A stretch of 64,000 nt of DNA, taken from assembly GCA_003550305.1 (NCBI GenBank), contig QKYT01000540.1, positions 1 through 64,000 of the forward strand, given 5' to 3'. Below the pieces are notes generated by a model, which ran no database searches, was not told the DNA's origin, and worked only from the letters and a program-made list of their open reading frames with translations. This document shows positions 36,111 through 49,014 of the stretch, in pieces (positions within the stretch are counted from its first letter, which is position 1; the number at the start of each line of letters is the position of its first letter). The stretch comes from Glomus cerebriforme. Taxonomy: Eukaryota; Glomeromycota; Glomeromycetes; Glomerales; Glomeraceae. A program made the translations under genes and the position numbers.

Positions 36111-38219
36111 TTTTTTTTTTTTTTAAAAGTGAAAAAAAAAAATAAATAAATGGACAAACCAACGGTTAAATAATTTGAAAAAAAAAAATAATTCCTTATT
36201 TATATATTTATCATTATATCCTAAATAAATGTCAAAAATCCTAAATATTATTGGTGGCATATTCTCAGGTGTGTTATATTATCATTTAATAATTGGTTAA
36301 CTACGTAATCCACGTGTGGAAATCAAATAAAATCATTGGTCAATGCACGAATTTCAAATCAACAAAGAATAACTTTGACGGTCCTCTTTCACGATCTTCC
36401 AACTTTTTCAATTTTGGAAATCGTGTGGATAGCATGTGAGGTAATAAATTATTCCAATTGGCCAATGATATATGTAGTGTAACATCACCTGACTTTCCTT
36501 TTCGCCGCCCAAAAAACATTTCAGCCCTACAAATTCAAAACGATTTACCGAGCCAATCTTATACAATTAAATCACCACGTAATTTTTTGTATTGCATCAA
36601 TTGCATCAACAATATTAAAAATTATAGTTTGTTTTTTTACCAAACAGTTTATAAAAAAATTTTGACCCACCAATCTGGGCGTTGAAAACTCCCTAATGGT
36701 GGCGTAAATTTGATCATCCATAATTACAAAAGATTTATTTTCCGTAAATCCCCATTTTTTGATTATATTAGTTATAATCTTTTTGTTTCAAATATATATA
36801 ACTGTATATATATATATATAATAAAAAATAAAAAAAAAATAAATAATAAATAAATAAATAAATATTTGAATTTTAAATTTAAAAATTTTAAATTTTAAAT
36901 TTTACTTTTCCGTTTTCCCTGTACATCCAATTTATCATTTCAATAGTTTTTTTAAAAAAATAGATAATCATATTATTGTATCAACTGAGCTTTCATATGT
37001 GATAAACCAACGCTGATGTAAGATCTACGATCAAACGATATATTTTGCAGAGGTTTTTTTTTGAGGGGGTTTCACTTATTATTGTCGAACTTTTGTTCTC
37101 TCTTAAAAAGTTGTATGGATTATGAATTGTATGAATGCTATGAATTTTATGTATTCCCTTAGAGCCTCCCACACCTGTATTTTAATTGGAAAGTATTATT
37201 ACCATTGATAAATTCTCTAATATTAAATGGACAAAAGTGTACTTTACAATTCAAAATATACCTACGCTAAAACAAGAATTTAGAAAAAAAAAATTAATGA
37301 AAGGTAATATAATGGTGTTGAAGTACAGGACAATTGCTCCATGATGACGAGAAATGAATGCAGGTTAATTTTATTTTATTTAGAGTTTTATGGGATTAAA
37401 TATAATTAGACTAGGAAATCATATTTAATTGATTATTTTTTAAGTACAATCAATTTGAAAATTCAAATATTTAATATAAAATTATTTATATTTATAATTA
37501 ATAGCAGATGAAGGCAATACTGGCAATAATGAAGGAAATGAATCCCCTAAATTTACGTATGTGCTCTCAATTAATTTCATATTTATGTAGAGTTTTATAG
37601 ATTATATTACTACCATAGTGCTTCATATTTTATTTATATAGAATTTTATAGACTATACTACTTACTACCATACTATTACAATATTAGACTAGGAAATCAT
37701 ATTCAATTGGTTATTGTACTTTAAAGCAGAATTTGTCATGAATTTTTAATTTTCGATTTATTTCTGGCAATTTCTTTTTCCAACAACGGTGTGCGTAATT
37801 TGAGTACAATCATCTATAGATTTGTTTTGTATGGTTAGTGGTTTAGATCAAAGAATGTTGAAATCTTGTCAGTCTTTACGCAATAGATTTTGGATACTCG
37901 AGAATAAAGTCTTTCAGATCATCATGAAGGATTTGATTTAAATCATACGATTAAAAGCTTTATATAATGCATTGGTATAAAAATAATTATTTTACTTCAA
38001 CTATTATCATAGACTCAAGTTCGTGATCATAATATCCAATATTGTGTACATCATTGAATCGGACTATGAAATAAATTGTCATTTCGCAGTTTTTCACTTA
38101 TCGCATGTGATTACAGATAATTACAAATAATGATTCATAGACAATCATTGATTTCGTATATTTAAGAACTGCTTCAACATTTGAGCCTTTTATTTCCTTT
38201 ATTTTATTCCCAAACAAAT
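35995..38219. other. Intergenic region
   Basis: It holds a compound T(n)A(m)T(n)A(m) tract at 36080-36125, CCAAT/ATTGG words around 36275-36480 that may belong to the bHLH promoter, and AT-repeat DNA at 36800-36905. I see no supported gene; an open frame at 36458-36685 shows no family features. Confidence 0.4.
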
Positions 38220-39496
38220 ATGGATACTGGACTTAAAGATATTATTACAGCACTTGATAGACTTAATTTCACAACAAAGGATAAAAGAGCTATACACTCC
38301 TACTTTACTAATAACGCTACTTCAATAAACGTTGCAAGTGCTTTCCTTCGTTCTTGCAAAAAGGACGATGAAATACGTGATTATTTAAAAAATATAATTT
38401 CTACATCTGGTATGTTCCTTTAATCAAAGTATAAAATAACGTGTCATCATATTTACTAATTTTTGTGCTTTTTCTTTTTCTTTTTTTTTTTTCTTCCCTG
38501 ATACATATCATCAAACTCCACACAATTCACGTTATCGTAGGACGATCTGTTGCGGGTAAGTAAATTTAGCCACGTGAGCGTGAAATGGCTGACTTTTTTT
38601 TTTTTTTTTTTTAGCCGTGTTTTTTGACTAATTCCTTTTCTCTCTTTTTTTTCTTTTGTCGTTACTACCAAAACAGGTCAATCTGGTCTAACTTATATAT
38701 TCGTTGATAACTCAACTTTCTTTTTTCAAGGAGGTGCTGCCATCCAAAGACTCGAAGGACTAGATCATAATTACAAATATAATCATATCACTTATGATCA
38801 TGGTCTACTGATTAAAACACTTAAAGGTGATCGTAAATTAGGAATCAATCCAATTATTGTAGGTTCCTGCCCTCTACCAGCTGATTCACTGTGGAAGAAA
38901 AAGGAAGGTTATGATGTTAGAGTGTTTGATAAAAATCGTGATAAAAAAGAGAAAGGGGCTGATGACTTTCTTACGGTTATGTCCAAAGTTATTTATCAAA
39001 ACACTCCTGGTACTTTAGTGCTAGTAGCCGGTGTTTTCGATTATCAGAATACGGTATTAGAAGCTTCCAAACTCAAGTGGAAGATTGAAATCTGGTCCTG
39101 GAAATTTGGTATGGAATTGTGTTTGGAATTGTGCTTAAATTGGTGTTCATAGTTCTATTCTCTGAAAATTATTTATATCTTACTCTAGGAAAAACCGGTT
39201 ACTTTAATAATAATGTTAATATTTTCTGTATACCACTTGATCAACATTATAAATCTTTTGCATATGGATACAGCTCTAATCCAAATAATAAAATCAAAGG
39301 ACTTGATGTTATTAATGGTGATACAATCCAAAATGAATCGATAAGAGAATTGTTTGCATCTAATGATTTATTTTTTTGGTTCCATCGGGAAGATGAGATC
39401 ATTCATTTATATTTTAATGCCCAAGGAAAGTCGAATAAGGCAAAGAATTTGTTAAATAATAAATACGAGGATTTAGAAATTTGGGAAAGGAATTAG
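38220..39496 (+). CDS. NYN-domain (PIN-like) protein
   Basis: Three exons: 38220-38409, 38677-39108, 39189-39496; 309 aa. Residues 1-64 form a helical N-terminus (MDTGLKDIITALDRLNF). The NYN-like core starts with YIFVDNSTFFFQGG (D74 is the first acidic site). It continues with PIIVGSCPLP, KEKGADDFLTVMSKVI (second site) and LVLVAGVFDY, where NYN nucleases usually have a GDxD-type third site. The core ends KIEIWSWKFG, a common Rhizophagus variant. The NYN fold is a PIN-like RNase fold. Here the third acidic motif is altered (V-F-D in place of G-D-G), so catalysis is uncertain. Met at 38220 is preferred over the upstream non-ATG extension. Confidence 0.75.
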
Positions 39497-40181
39497 AGGA
39501 ATTAGAGATTTGGGAAAAAGAAATCTTCCATTCTTTTTAAGAATATTAATTTACCTGAGATAATAAAGGCAATAAAAAATGTTATTGCAAATTTGGTTTG
39601 TTAGAGAATGTGTGTCCTTAACGATTTTATTTATTATTCATAGTAGATAATGAATAATTTTCTTATTGGATACAGTATTATGGAAATATTCATACAAATT
39701 TTAATGTTGAAAATTGAACATAAGATTTGCAATAATTTTTCTTCGCTGGATATTTATGGAATTTTAAATCTGGGATTTGTTTGTTTATTTTTAAAATTGA
39801 ATATTCTCATTAATATATAGCGTAGTAAAATAATTGTCAACATTATACTACTATATAAGGCTTGATGTTTTTAAAGCATAAGGAGCAAGGCACTGTACAT
39901 GTCATAGTTGTTTCAACCCTGCATATTTGCATTTTTAATAAAGTGAACGAAATTTGGATTTGGTTTCTTTGAATATCACTGTAATTACACATGTTTTATT
40001 CAAATAGAAATGCAATTTCTTTACTGAAGTGGTTATTGTTATAATAAATGGATATGATTTTACATGTAAACCATGATCACGCCGCATTTTAAGTTATCTT
40101 TCTATCTTTAATAAATATGGTGTTTTTAGACCTTTAAAAAAAATTAAATAAAATAAAATAAAAATAAAAAGATTAATAAAA
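39497..40181. other. Intergenic region
   Basis: AT-rich spacer; no gene or clear repeat seen. Confidence 0.4.
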
Positions 40182-40640
40182 ATGGGTGGTTCTCAAAGTT
40201 CTGGTAAATATGAAAAAAGAAAACATTTTTAAAAATAAATTTTTACGTACGTGTTAATATCGTAGTAATAAAATCTCTCTCTCTTTTTTTTTTTTATAGA
40301 AATTAAAAATTTGAGTAAAAGACTTGATAAATTGGATGCAAAAATTATCGAAATGGAGAATGAAAATGTCAAATCGGAAGGAAAAATTACTCAATTGGAA
40401 AGCGAGAATACCCAATTGGAAATCGAAAATCACCGATTGAAGACCGAAATTAATCAATTGAAGACCGAAAATATTCAATTAAAGATGTTCGTTGGTGGAA
40501 TTGAGAATAGAGAGAATAGAGAGAGAGAAAGGGAAGGAGATGATGATGATGAAAAAAAAATTTTTTTATTAAAGAACGAAAATACAAAATATAGAATGGT
40601 TACAAAAAATGAACTCACTAGGAATCTCGAATATTATTAA
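40182..40640 (+). CDS. Short coiled-coil protein with N-myristoylation-type start
   Basis: Two exons, 40182-40203 and 40300-40640; 120 aa. The first exon encodes only MGGSQSS and the split codon, a good N-myristoylation signal (Gly2, Ser at position 6 after Met removal). The second exon encodes about 60 residues of heptad-like coiled coil made of near-repeats (ITQLESENTQLEIENHRLK, INQLKTENIQLK). It then has a basic/acidic RENREREREGDDDDE stretch and a short tail. This suggests a small membrane-tethered oligomerising protein. I know no named family. The intron carries a CT-rich tract and a T run before its AG. Confidence 0.6.
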
Positions 40641-41267
40641 TATAAAATTATTATTATTATTATTTTTTTTTTATATATTTTTTTATTAAGAATGTATTTA
40701 AGCATTTTAAAAAGTATATTTTATATAAAATATTTTAAATTGTACCAGCTTTCCACTATGAATATACCTTAAGTCCTAAGACTTCATTAATACTGTTATA
40801 GTACGTTCATTGTAATTCAAAGATTATTTAAAATCTTTAACGACATTAAATTCTTTCGAGTTGCTGTTATGACGATAATCAAGAATGGTATTATCTTTGT
40901 AGGAATACTCCCTCTTGCGTTCAATTCTATTCCTTTGCTCTACAAATTTCTAGGGCGTTTAGAAGACAAATCATCATTGACAGTAACTGCAAATCCTAAT
41001 ATTTTTTTTATTCGAATTACAAAATTTATGCCTCTCGACACAAAAATTCAATACATGAAAAAGTCCGAAATAGTTATACATTTACAATTTTTTCAGCACC
41101 TTTATAAGAATATCAATATTGACGCAATATACTACTATTAATTATTATATAATCTTATTCATATCTTCAATTTGTAGTAATCAAGAACAATGTCCTAGAC
41201 ATGTACATTCGCATATTCGCTTTTATAATATTTTTTGTAAATACTACTCAACTACCGTCCATCATGA
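40641..41267. other. Intergenic region
   Basis: An open stretch at 40869-41141 starts MTIIKNGIIFVGILPLAF but has no family features. I do not call a gene here. Confidence 0.35.
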
Positions 41268-43681
41268 TCAAACTTTATTAATATAATCTTCTTCAATTAA
41301 TCTACTTGCTTTCCATGCAACCATAGCAGTGGGAGCATTAAGATTACCAGCTGGAATGGTCGGAAAAATTGAAGCATCAATAACTCGAAGATTTTTAGTT
41401 CCATAAACTTGAAGGCGATGATTAACACATCCTCCTTGAGATTCTGGTGCCATTTTTACGGTGCCACATGGATGGAATGACGAATATGTCTAGATTAAAA
41501 TATAAAAATATAGAAAAGTTAAATAAAAAGACCGATATATTATTTTTGATAAATATAAAATTTACTTTGTTACGAATATATTGTTCCCAATCTTCATCAC
41601 TCATATCATTTACACTACACCATTTTCCAAATTCATCATTAAATCCGATTTCTTTTACACCCCAAACAGTACTTAATGGAGGTTGTTTAAGTATTTCACG
41701 TAATAATTTAAGAGCACTCATCATTCTATATAAATCTTCAGATTTTTCATAATAATTAAGAAATATTTTTGGATGTAAAAACGGATTAGAGTTACATAAT
41801 TCCAAGTGACCAACACTTAATGGGAGATTAAGAACTGATAGTAAGCTAAGAATTTCAATTTTTTTTGATGATGGATTAAATGCAATACTGGGATCAATTA
41901 CACTTGCATTTGCTATAAAAATTATAAAATTATCAGTTATTTCAATACTTTTTATATTTCAAAAAAAAAGTATATTAGTACTATGTTAGATACAACTTAC
42001 CATAACTTTGAATGTCGGGACGTTCATCAAGAAATTCTTCTTGACTAGGAATTTTTCCTTCAATATTACCTTTATGAAAAATCCCAACCTCAAACCCATT
42101 ACTCCAATAATGCAATTGAGAAGTACTTGTACTATTTGGAACAGAAACTTTAGCAGTAACGGAACATGAAGGATGATCCAACAGATTATGCCCAACTGGT
42201 AATTCTTTACGAACTTTGATATTATATTCCTCCAAATTATTTTTTGGTCCGATTCCAGAGAGCATTAAAATCTTTTTTAATTTATCAAAATACTAATAAT
42301 ATATCAATGTTTTATTATAAACAAAATAAGTTTTTAAAAAAATTTCTTACCTGAGCACTATTAATTGCACCACCACAAATGATCACTTCACCTTTTGGAG
42401 CAATTAAAGCATCATGAATCTCACCATTATAAAAGTACTTTACACCAATTGCAACATTTTCATCTTTCTTTTCTTCATCCCAAAGGATATTTAACATGTG
42501 AGCAAAAGATTTAACATTAACAGCCACGTACTTTCCAACATCATCGCCTATTCCATGAGGAGTAACTCCAAATGGTTTCGAAGGAGGATAAGTTTCAACT
42601 TTTTTCAATGCATCCGTCAAATAACCATCAGCAAATGAAAAACGTTTTCCATCTTTCATCGTATGCTACGTTATATTAAATTAATCATTAAAAACATTAA
42701 AATTTTATTTCTTTCCTAGTATTCACTTACCTGATATCTACCTACTCCATTTTGTCTAACGCCATTGAAATCATTATTATAAGGAATACCAAGATTATTT
42801 GCAACTTTAGCGACATCCTTTACAATATCATACTCATCCAGATGATCTTGTACGTAAAGTAGACCATTAAATCCATGATAATTTTTAAATTCTTCATCAG
42901 GATTTTCACGCGTATTGTTTTCAATCGCTTTGAAAGCTTTTGTTAAACAAATGATAAAAAAAGAAATATAAATACTCCATATTATTACTCATATACAAGA
43001 ATAATATAATGTACTGCATATTATACTACCTTCAAGACAATGATCATAATCCCAAATTTTGTATTCGGGACCTTGAGCTGCCCAAAGATCATAATCAACT
43101 TTTTGACCTCGTCTAAAAAAAATTGTAACATTTTAGTGAAAGAATTTTTGATTGAAATAAAAGAAAAAAAAAAATTTACATATAAATCATTGCATTCACA
43201 GTACTACATCCTCCAATAACTTTTCCACGTGCATAAGGAATTCCTTTATTAATTACTTCTTTGGTAGGATCAACAGTACCAGGCATTTTTTGATCTTCCG
43301 TAGAATATCCCCAATCTGTTTCACTTGTTCGATAAACCTATTTAAATGAAATCGTCTGTAAAAAGAACTTATAACATAATTAATTAACTTCACACTCACC
43401 GAACGAAAACCACAAGGGGAACGCATTATATCATTAACTTGTGTATTTGGTGGACCAGCTTCTAATACCAAGATATTAATATTGGGGATATTATAAATCA
43501 ATTCCCTTGCTAATACACATCCAGCAGTACCAGCTCCAACAATAATAAAATCATAAAATTCTTTGGTCTTGTTAAATGTTTTACGTTGACCTCGATCATG
43601 AATGCTCTCTGACCAAAGGTTACGAATTTCAGCATCAATTTTTAATTCTTCGTCTAAATTCGAATTTGGATTGACTTCCAT
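41268..43681 (-). CDS. GMC family FAD oxidoreductase
   Basis: Eight exons: 43681-43400, 43337-43180, 43112-43030, 42936-42731, 42665-42351, 42271-42001, 41912-41566, 41489-41268; 627 aa. The FAD-binding Rossmann motif VGAGTAGC is at 48-55. It is followed by the GMC signature 1 region (ARGKVIGGCSTVNAMIY), signature 2 (GEVIICGGAINSAQ, ILMLSGIGP) and the C-terminal catalytic block SSFHPCGTVKM (His about 560) with LNAPTAMVAWKASRLI near the end, which carries the second catalytic Asn. Length and motifs fit choline dehydrogenase/alcohol-oxidase-like enzymes that oxidise an alcohol with FAD. There is no signal peptide, so it is probably cytosolic or peroxisomal; the last residues (INKV) are not a clear PTS1. 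The substrate cannot be told from sequence alone. Confidence 0.92.
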
Positions 43682-45097
43682 AATTTTTTATCAAAAGAAA
43701 AAAAAAGGAATTGAATTTCAGTCTTAAATGTTATTTGTTTAGTCATGGAACAATGGGAAAATTTGATTACAATGGGTAAAATAGATTCCTAAAAAAAGAA
43801 ATCAACTACTAATATTCGGACTAATTGAGTCTGTTAAGATTTACATCATTTCAAAATTTTGCTGCTTTTTAAACACACGCAAAAGATAATTTCCTGTAGA
43901 TGATTCGATTTTTATAGTTTCCTTATAAAAAAACATTAATATTAGGAATTTAAATCTGATTTCTCCCGATTGAATCTGGAATACTGGACTTATTACTTTT
44001 GAAATTTCAGCATAAAAATGCAGACTAACACGTATGTCATAACTTTTTTTGAAGGATAATCCTATCTTGAAAAAGAACCTGTAATTTTTAGTCATCATCC
44101 GCCCGCCGTGAAACAATTACTGTTTCAGTTGAACGTTATTCGATCCTAATTGAGGAGATGGGTCTTGTACTGTACGTTTTTTAGACGTCATTTAAAGTTA
44201 AATAAGATTTACAGTAAATGGACTAATATATTTATAAAATCGGCTCTGTTATATTTTAAAGAGCAAAAATTTCTACTCAAAATTTCATATGATTTTGATA
44301 ATAAAAAAAAATTACGCTAACCATATTCATTTCTTTGTGTTGCCGATCTGCAGAAAGCAACTCAGCAAATCGAGAAATTTGTAACCTCTGATTCGGTTGG
44401 ATTTGCATAGTTCAGTACCTAATGCATCATATATCAGCTTTAAATAATTGCTTCTCTGCAGTTTAATTGCAGGATTACGAAGATCATTTGTAAATCGTAA
44501 ACTTTCTGTGGGCTGGCGATTCAAGGTAATTAGTGAATCAACAACAGAGACCGGATTACAATGGTATTTGTTTTATACTTAGATTCTTAAAATATTAAGA
44601 TACGCTAATACTGATTATTGATCAACAAACTGTACAAGTTGAAAACTAATGCTGCTAAAAATCGAAGTTAATACTAAATTTTTAGCGTATCATGATCTAA
44701 GATTTGGCCTTTTTTTGTTTGGTTTTTTCGGTAATTCATAAATTCTGATTTATCCGTTTTTTAGTACGTCATATTTAATTGGCACAGTCAATCTCAAAGA
44801 GGGCTGTGTTCCGGTGTCTATTGCTGCATGTGGTGTCACGCGATGTTTAACTTTAAATAATTCTTTTTTTTTTTTGCCAAGGAAATTGGCAAAATATTTT
44901 TAGTTTCAGAGACAATTTTACTGTAAGACAATTGGCCAGATGTCACTGGTCAATTCTATTAATTTGTGGCAACTAACTTATTTAGAATAACAAATCGAGA
45001 AAAAATAATGAATATAAATATAAATTTGTATTTATCGATTTTAAAATTTTATTTTCTTTCCTTCTGTTTGATTTTGTAATTTAATTAGAAAAAAAAA
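43682..45097. other. Intergenic region
   Basis: Two minus-strand open stretches, 43841-44116 and 44327-44524 (the latter with RQPTESLRFTNDLRNPA), look mildly coding-like but have no recognised domain or splice partner. A TGGCCAGA word of the dispersed repeat lies near 44933. Confidence 0.3.
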
Positions 45098-45417
45098 ATG
45101 GCACAATTTTCAAAGATAGCCCTTCTTAAAGCTTATGCTTTAGAGTAAGTATTATATAATTTCTTTTTTTTAAAAAAAATTGTCATTTTTGAATTAACAA
45201 GTCAACTACATTCATCATTAGCTGGGTCCTTTGCTTAGTTTTTGTTGCTGCGTTTTTTGCCGCAGATAGGATGGAACCATATCATCGATTATTTTCTTTA
45301 GAAGATAAAACGATTCAATTCCCTTTTGCCGTAAAAGAAAGGGTGCCAATGTGGTTATGTGGTGTAAGCATAAAAAAATTTAAATTTTAAAAATCTTAAA
45401 AACTTTATAATTAATCA

Positions 45418-45449
<32 letters not shown>

Positions 45450-46363
45450 TGTTTTTGTCTCATATAGCTCATTACAGTAGTTTTCCCATTTATTGTTATG
45501 ACTATTGTGGCTCTTGTAGTTAAAAAAAGTTTGCATGATTGGCATCATGCTTCTCTTGGTTTATTAATGGGACATACATTGAATCTTATGGTCACTGAAG
45601 TTTTTAAAAACACGGTTGGTCGTCCAAGACCTGATTTTATTGATAGATGTCAACCGAAAGAAGGGTCTGTCGATTCTCCAGTTTTTGGATTAAGTAACTC
45701 TTCAATATGCACAAGAACTGATTTATTAACTGATGGATTCAAAAGTTTTTTATCCGGGCATGCCTCAAGTAATTATTTATAATAATAATATTAATCCATA
45801 GTTTTAATAAGAAAACGTACAAAATATTAATATATATATATATTTCAATAGCATCTTTTGCTGGAATGGGATTTTTATCGTTATATCTTGCTGGAAAATT
45901 ACATGTATTTGATCGAAAGGGTTATACATATAAAGGATTCATCGTTGCTGCACCTTTAGTTGTAGCAATTCTTATTGCTATTTCACGTACCGAAGATTAT
46001 CGTCATCACTGGCAAGACGTTCTTGCTGGTAGTTTAGTTGGTAAATATATGCGGGTGCGTGTGCGTTTGTTTAAAAATTTATTCATAAAAAATCTATTTA
46101 CTTTTTTAGGTTTCCTTTTATCATATTTTGCATACCATCAATATTATCCAAGTTTACATTCATATGCAGCGGATAAACCGTTTACAGTTAGATTAAAGAG
46201 GGTGAAACCAGAATATAGAGCAGATTTTAGTTTTGTTGATGGTTCAGAATTTGCAATTACTGTAGTTAAAAATGACGAAGAAATTTTAGTTAAAGATACC
46301 AGAGCTTTATTAGCTGATTCTAGTGTTAATTCCAGTTCGGTTGATAATGTAGATAACGTTTAG
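45098..46363 (+). CDS. PAP2-type lipid phosphatase (copy 2)
   Basis: Five exons: 45098-45144, 45222-45363, 45468-45768, 45852-46040, 46110-46363; 310 aa. Exons 1-4 are 47, 142, 301 and 189 bases, identical in length and phase to the gene at 30907, so the two are paralogs. The catalytic motifs are intact: [16 protein letters not shown] and [12 protein letters not shown]. The protein is a multi-pass membrane enzyme expected to remove phosphate from phosphatidate or diacylglycerol pyrophosphate. The C-terminus is 21 residues longer than in copy 1 and ends in a Ser/Asp/Asn/Val tail (SSVDNVDNV). The first two introns contain T(n)A(m) tracts. The 14 kb between the two copies holds unrelated genes, so the duplication is not a simple tandem. 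Confidence 0.92.
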
Positions 46364-46713
46364 TTTAAATGTTTGTTATTTAGAATGTTTTTATTTATTA
46401 AAATTTTTGTCTCGTCCTTTAGTAAATTTAATCTATGTATTATATTATAAATCAAACATAGAATATAATAAATTGAAATTAGGTATTATATTTATTTAAT
46501 TTAATTTTTCTATAAACTACTATTTTAATCTCTCCATTCACAACACATCAACTTCCATCAACTTTGTAAAATTTCATTGTAAACTAAGTATAAAATATAT
46601 TAATAACGAATTATAAAAAACTGGATTCGCATCAGAATAATAATATTAATTGATTTCAAAGAAACCTTTTTAGTGAATGAAATATTTTATAACCAATTTT
46701 TTTTTTTTTTTTT

Positions 46714-47211
46714 TTAGATAAATTTGAGAATTTCAAAGACAGCAGAGCCGACAACTACGAAAAGAATAATTCCCAAAGTGAAATAACCAATGGATAATTT
46801 TTCATCTTTTCCTTTTTTCTATGATAAAAAAAAAAAATTTATATTTAGTCAAAAAAAGTCAATATAAGAACCACTACTCTCAATTCCTTTAACAAAAAGT
46901 GCCACGATAACAATAACCGTTATAATTAGAAATGAAATTCCCAAATAAGACTTGTAAACAAATCTCCAATATCGATTATTGAGATTCTATCTTGACACCT
47001 CATTAAAGCTTTTCTAAAAATAAAATAACTTAACATACCAATGAATGACTTCGGCCATTAGAATTTGAGAGATAAGCCTTATTTTTTGCACGAATAACTG
47101 GGTTTGTAGATCCAGGCTAATATGAAAACATAAACGAAATCAGTTGAGATGCTTCAACATTTAACCACAAAAAAAAAAAATAGATCTCCGTTTTGACAAA
47201 TAACATACCAT
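46714..47211 (-). CDS. RAMP4/SERP1 (ribosome-associated ER membrane protein)
   Basis: Too short for ordinary ORF finding: three exons, 47211-47209 (the ATG alone), 47116-47039 and 46818-46714, 61 aa. The N-terminus MPGSTNPVIRAKNKAYLSN has the basic R..N pattern of the family. The last exon gives KKGKDEKLSIGYFTLG followed by a single membrane span (IILFVVVGSAVFEIL), matching the G-x-F-x-x-V-V-G-S-A-x-F signature of RAMP4/SERP1/Ysy6. The family binds the Sec61 translocon and is induced by ER stress; it is tail-anchored. The intron between exons 2 and 3 contains another candidate in-phase exon with its own membrane segment (about 46841-46994). All introns have GT-AG borders. Confidence 0.8.
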
Positions 47212-47587
47212 TTTGAAAGTTTAAATAAAGAATGAAGAAGGTTAAAGAAGCTTTCTTTTTTTTTTTATAAAGTGTTTTATATTTCTATTAAACAGAGAGA
47301 GTGTCAGAATTTTAATTCACGGTTTTAATTCTTGAGCAGTTCTATTTATTGGAATTATTGGAATCCAAAAATAGTTATTTCATAAAGGCTGATGATTATT
47401 ATAAATCTTTTTTTAGCCACAATTTACCAAATTAAATTTAAACACAATTCCATTACTTTTATCAACAAGTGGAGTTAGTCTATTGGCGCTTCATTAGTAA
47501 CCTTGCACCACATGATATTTTCAATTACTATAAATTGTTTTTGATCGCTAAAAAAAATTCTCTTCACTAAATTAAAAATAGGAAAAA

Positions 47588-48487
47588 ATGAATATTAGGC
47601 AAGCAACGGTAAAAAAAAAATTTCTTTGTTTTAGTTTAAAGAATTGTTTTTTTTTATATGATTAATTATGTTAATATAATATTATTATTATAGTCTGATG
47701 ATTTATTGGCTATGCAAAATTGTAATATAATGAATTTACCTGAAAATTATCAAATGAAGTATTGTCAGTATGAATTTATTTGATTTTTTTTTGTCGAATT
47801 CAATGAATTGATTATAATCTTTTTATATTTTATTGTGAGAATAGATTTTTATCATGCATTATCTTGGCCACAATTATCATTCGTCGCTGAAGATCATAAA
47901 GGGAGAATTATTGGTTATGTGCTAGCTAAAATGTAATAATAATTTCAATTTTTCTGATTAATTTGGGACATATACATTTATTTGAAAATGTGATTGTTTA
48001 GGGAAGAAGATCCAGAAGAAGCACCACATGGTCATATAACATCACTTTCCGTGATGAGAACATATCGTAGATTGGGTGTGGCCGAAAAATTAATGACACA
48101 AGCTCGTGTGTATTCAATTAATTTCCTTTATGAGACATTCTTTTTAAAATCATTATTTTTAATTAATGAATTTACTTATTTTTAAAGAAAAAAATATGGT
48201 AGAAGTATTTAATGCTCAATATGTTTCATTACATGTTCGTAAAAGCAATAGAGCAGCCTTAAATTTATATAAAGAAACTTTGAAATTCGGGTAATTAAGA
48301 ATTTATAAAATTATATATATATATGTTTTAAAGAAAATCTCTTTAAAAAAAATTTTTATTTTATTTTATTTTATTTAGGATTCATAAAGTGGAGGATAAA
48401 TATTATGCAGATGGAGAAGATGCTTATGCCATGAGAAAAGAGTTACAACCAAGTAGTTCTGCTCATACGAAAGTTCAAACTGGGTAA
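47588..48487 (+). CDS. NAA10: N-terminal acetyltransferase catalytic subunit NAA10 (ARD1)
   Basis: Six exons: 47588-47608, 47694-47763, 47845-47932, 48002-48105, 48188-48290, 48379-48487; 164 aa. It starts [18 protein letters not shown], then [20 protein letters not shown], which is diagnostic for NAA10. The acetyl-CoA pyrophosphate loop RRLGVA is at 82-87, and [13 protein letters not shown] and [12 protein letters not shown] are the conserved C-terminal blocks of the GNAT fold. With NAA15 it forms NatA, which acetylates the N-termini of ribosome-bound nascent chains after Met removal. The tail is short compared with animal NAA10 (about 235 aa) and similar to Schizosaccharomyces. The donor of intron 2 is GTCAGT, required by the phase. 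Confidence 0.95.
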
Positions 48488-49014
48488 AAGTATGATATAA
48501 AAAGTGAAGCAACAATATTTATACAAAGAGAATTTTAAATCAAAGAATTTACATGTAAAAAAAAAAAAAAAAGTGTGCAGTAAATAATAAATAATTAAAA
48601 AATTCAACATTTTGCATGTTGAACTTTTAGAATATGTAATTTAATAATTTAAGTATAATATAATATTTAAAAATGTTCAACGTCAATTTATAATTTAACA
48701 AATATCACTTACCTAAACCCAAAAAAATACTTTCATCAATTATATTAAACCAATTATTTACAATAACATTCCATACTGATAATACTTCATTCATAAATAT
48801 ATTAACAAAACCAATTCCTAATGATATTTTATATTTAACTCATCAGGACGCAGTATGCTTTGTCGCCTGCATTAAATAAATATATACACTCAATAGAATT
48901 AAATTGTTCACAACATAAAGGATAATTCAAAATATTCAACCAACAATTAATAATAAAAAAGTGAAACGAATAAATCAAAAATAATAAAACATGAATACCT
49001 GCGATGTTTTCTTC
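48488..49014. other. Intergenic region with exon-like fragment
   Basis: On the minus strand 48717-48845 reads SLGIGFVNIFMNEVLSVWNV and further, with a following GTAAGT donor, but an upstream stop breaks it. This may be a remnant of a small membrane protein. Otherwise nothing is visible. Confidence 0.25.

Noticed and set aside
43841..44524. Two minus-strand ORFs upstream of the GMC gene
   Set aside because: Mildly coding-like, but without a domain, splice partner or copy in the window; noted only in the gap entry.
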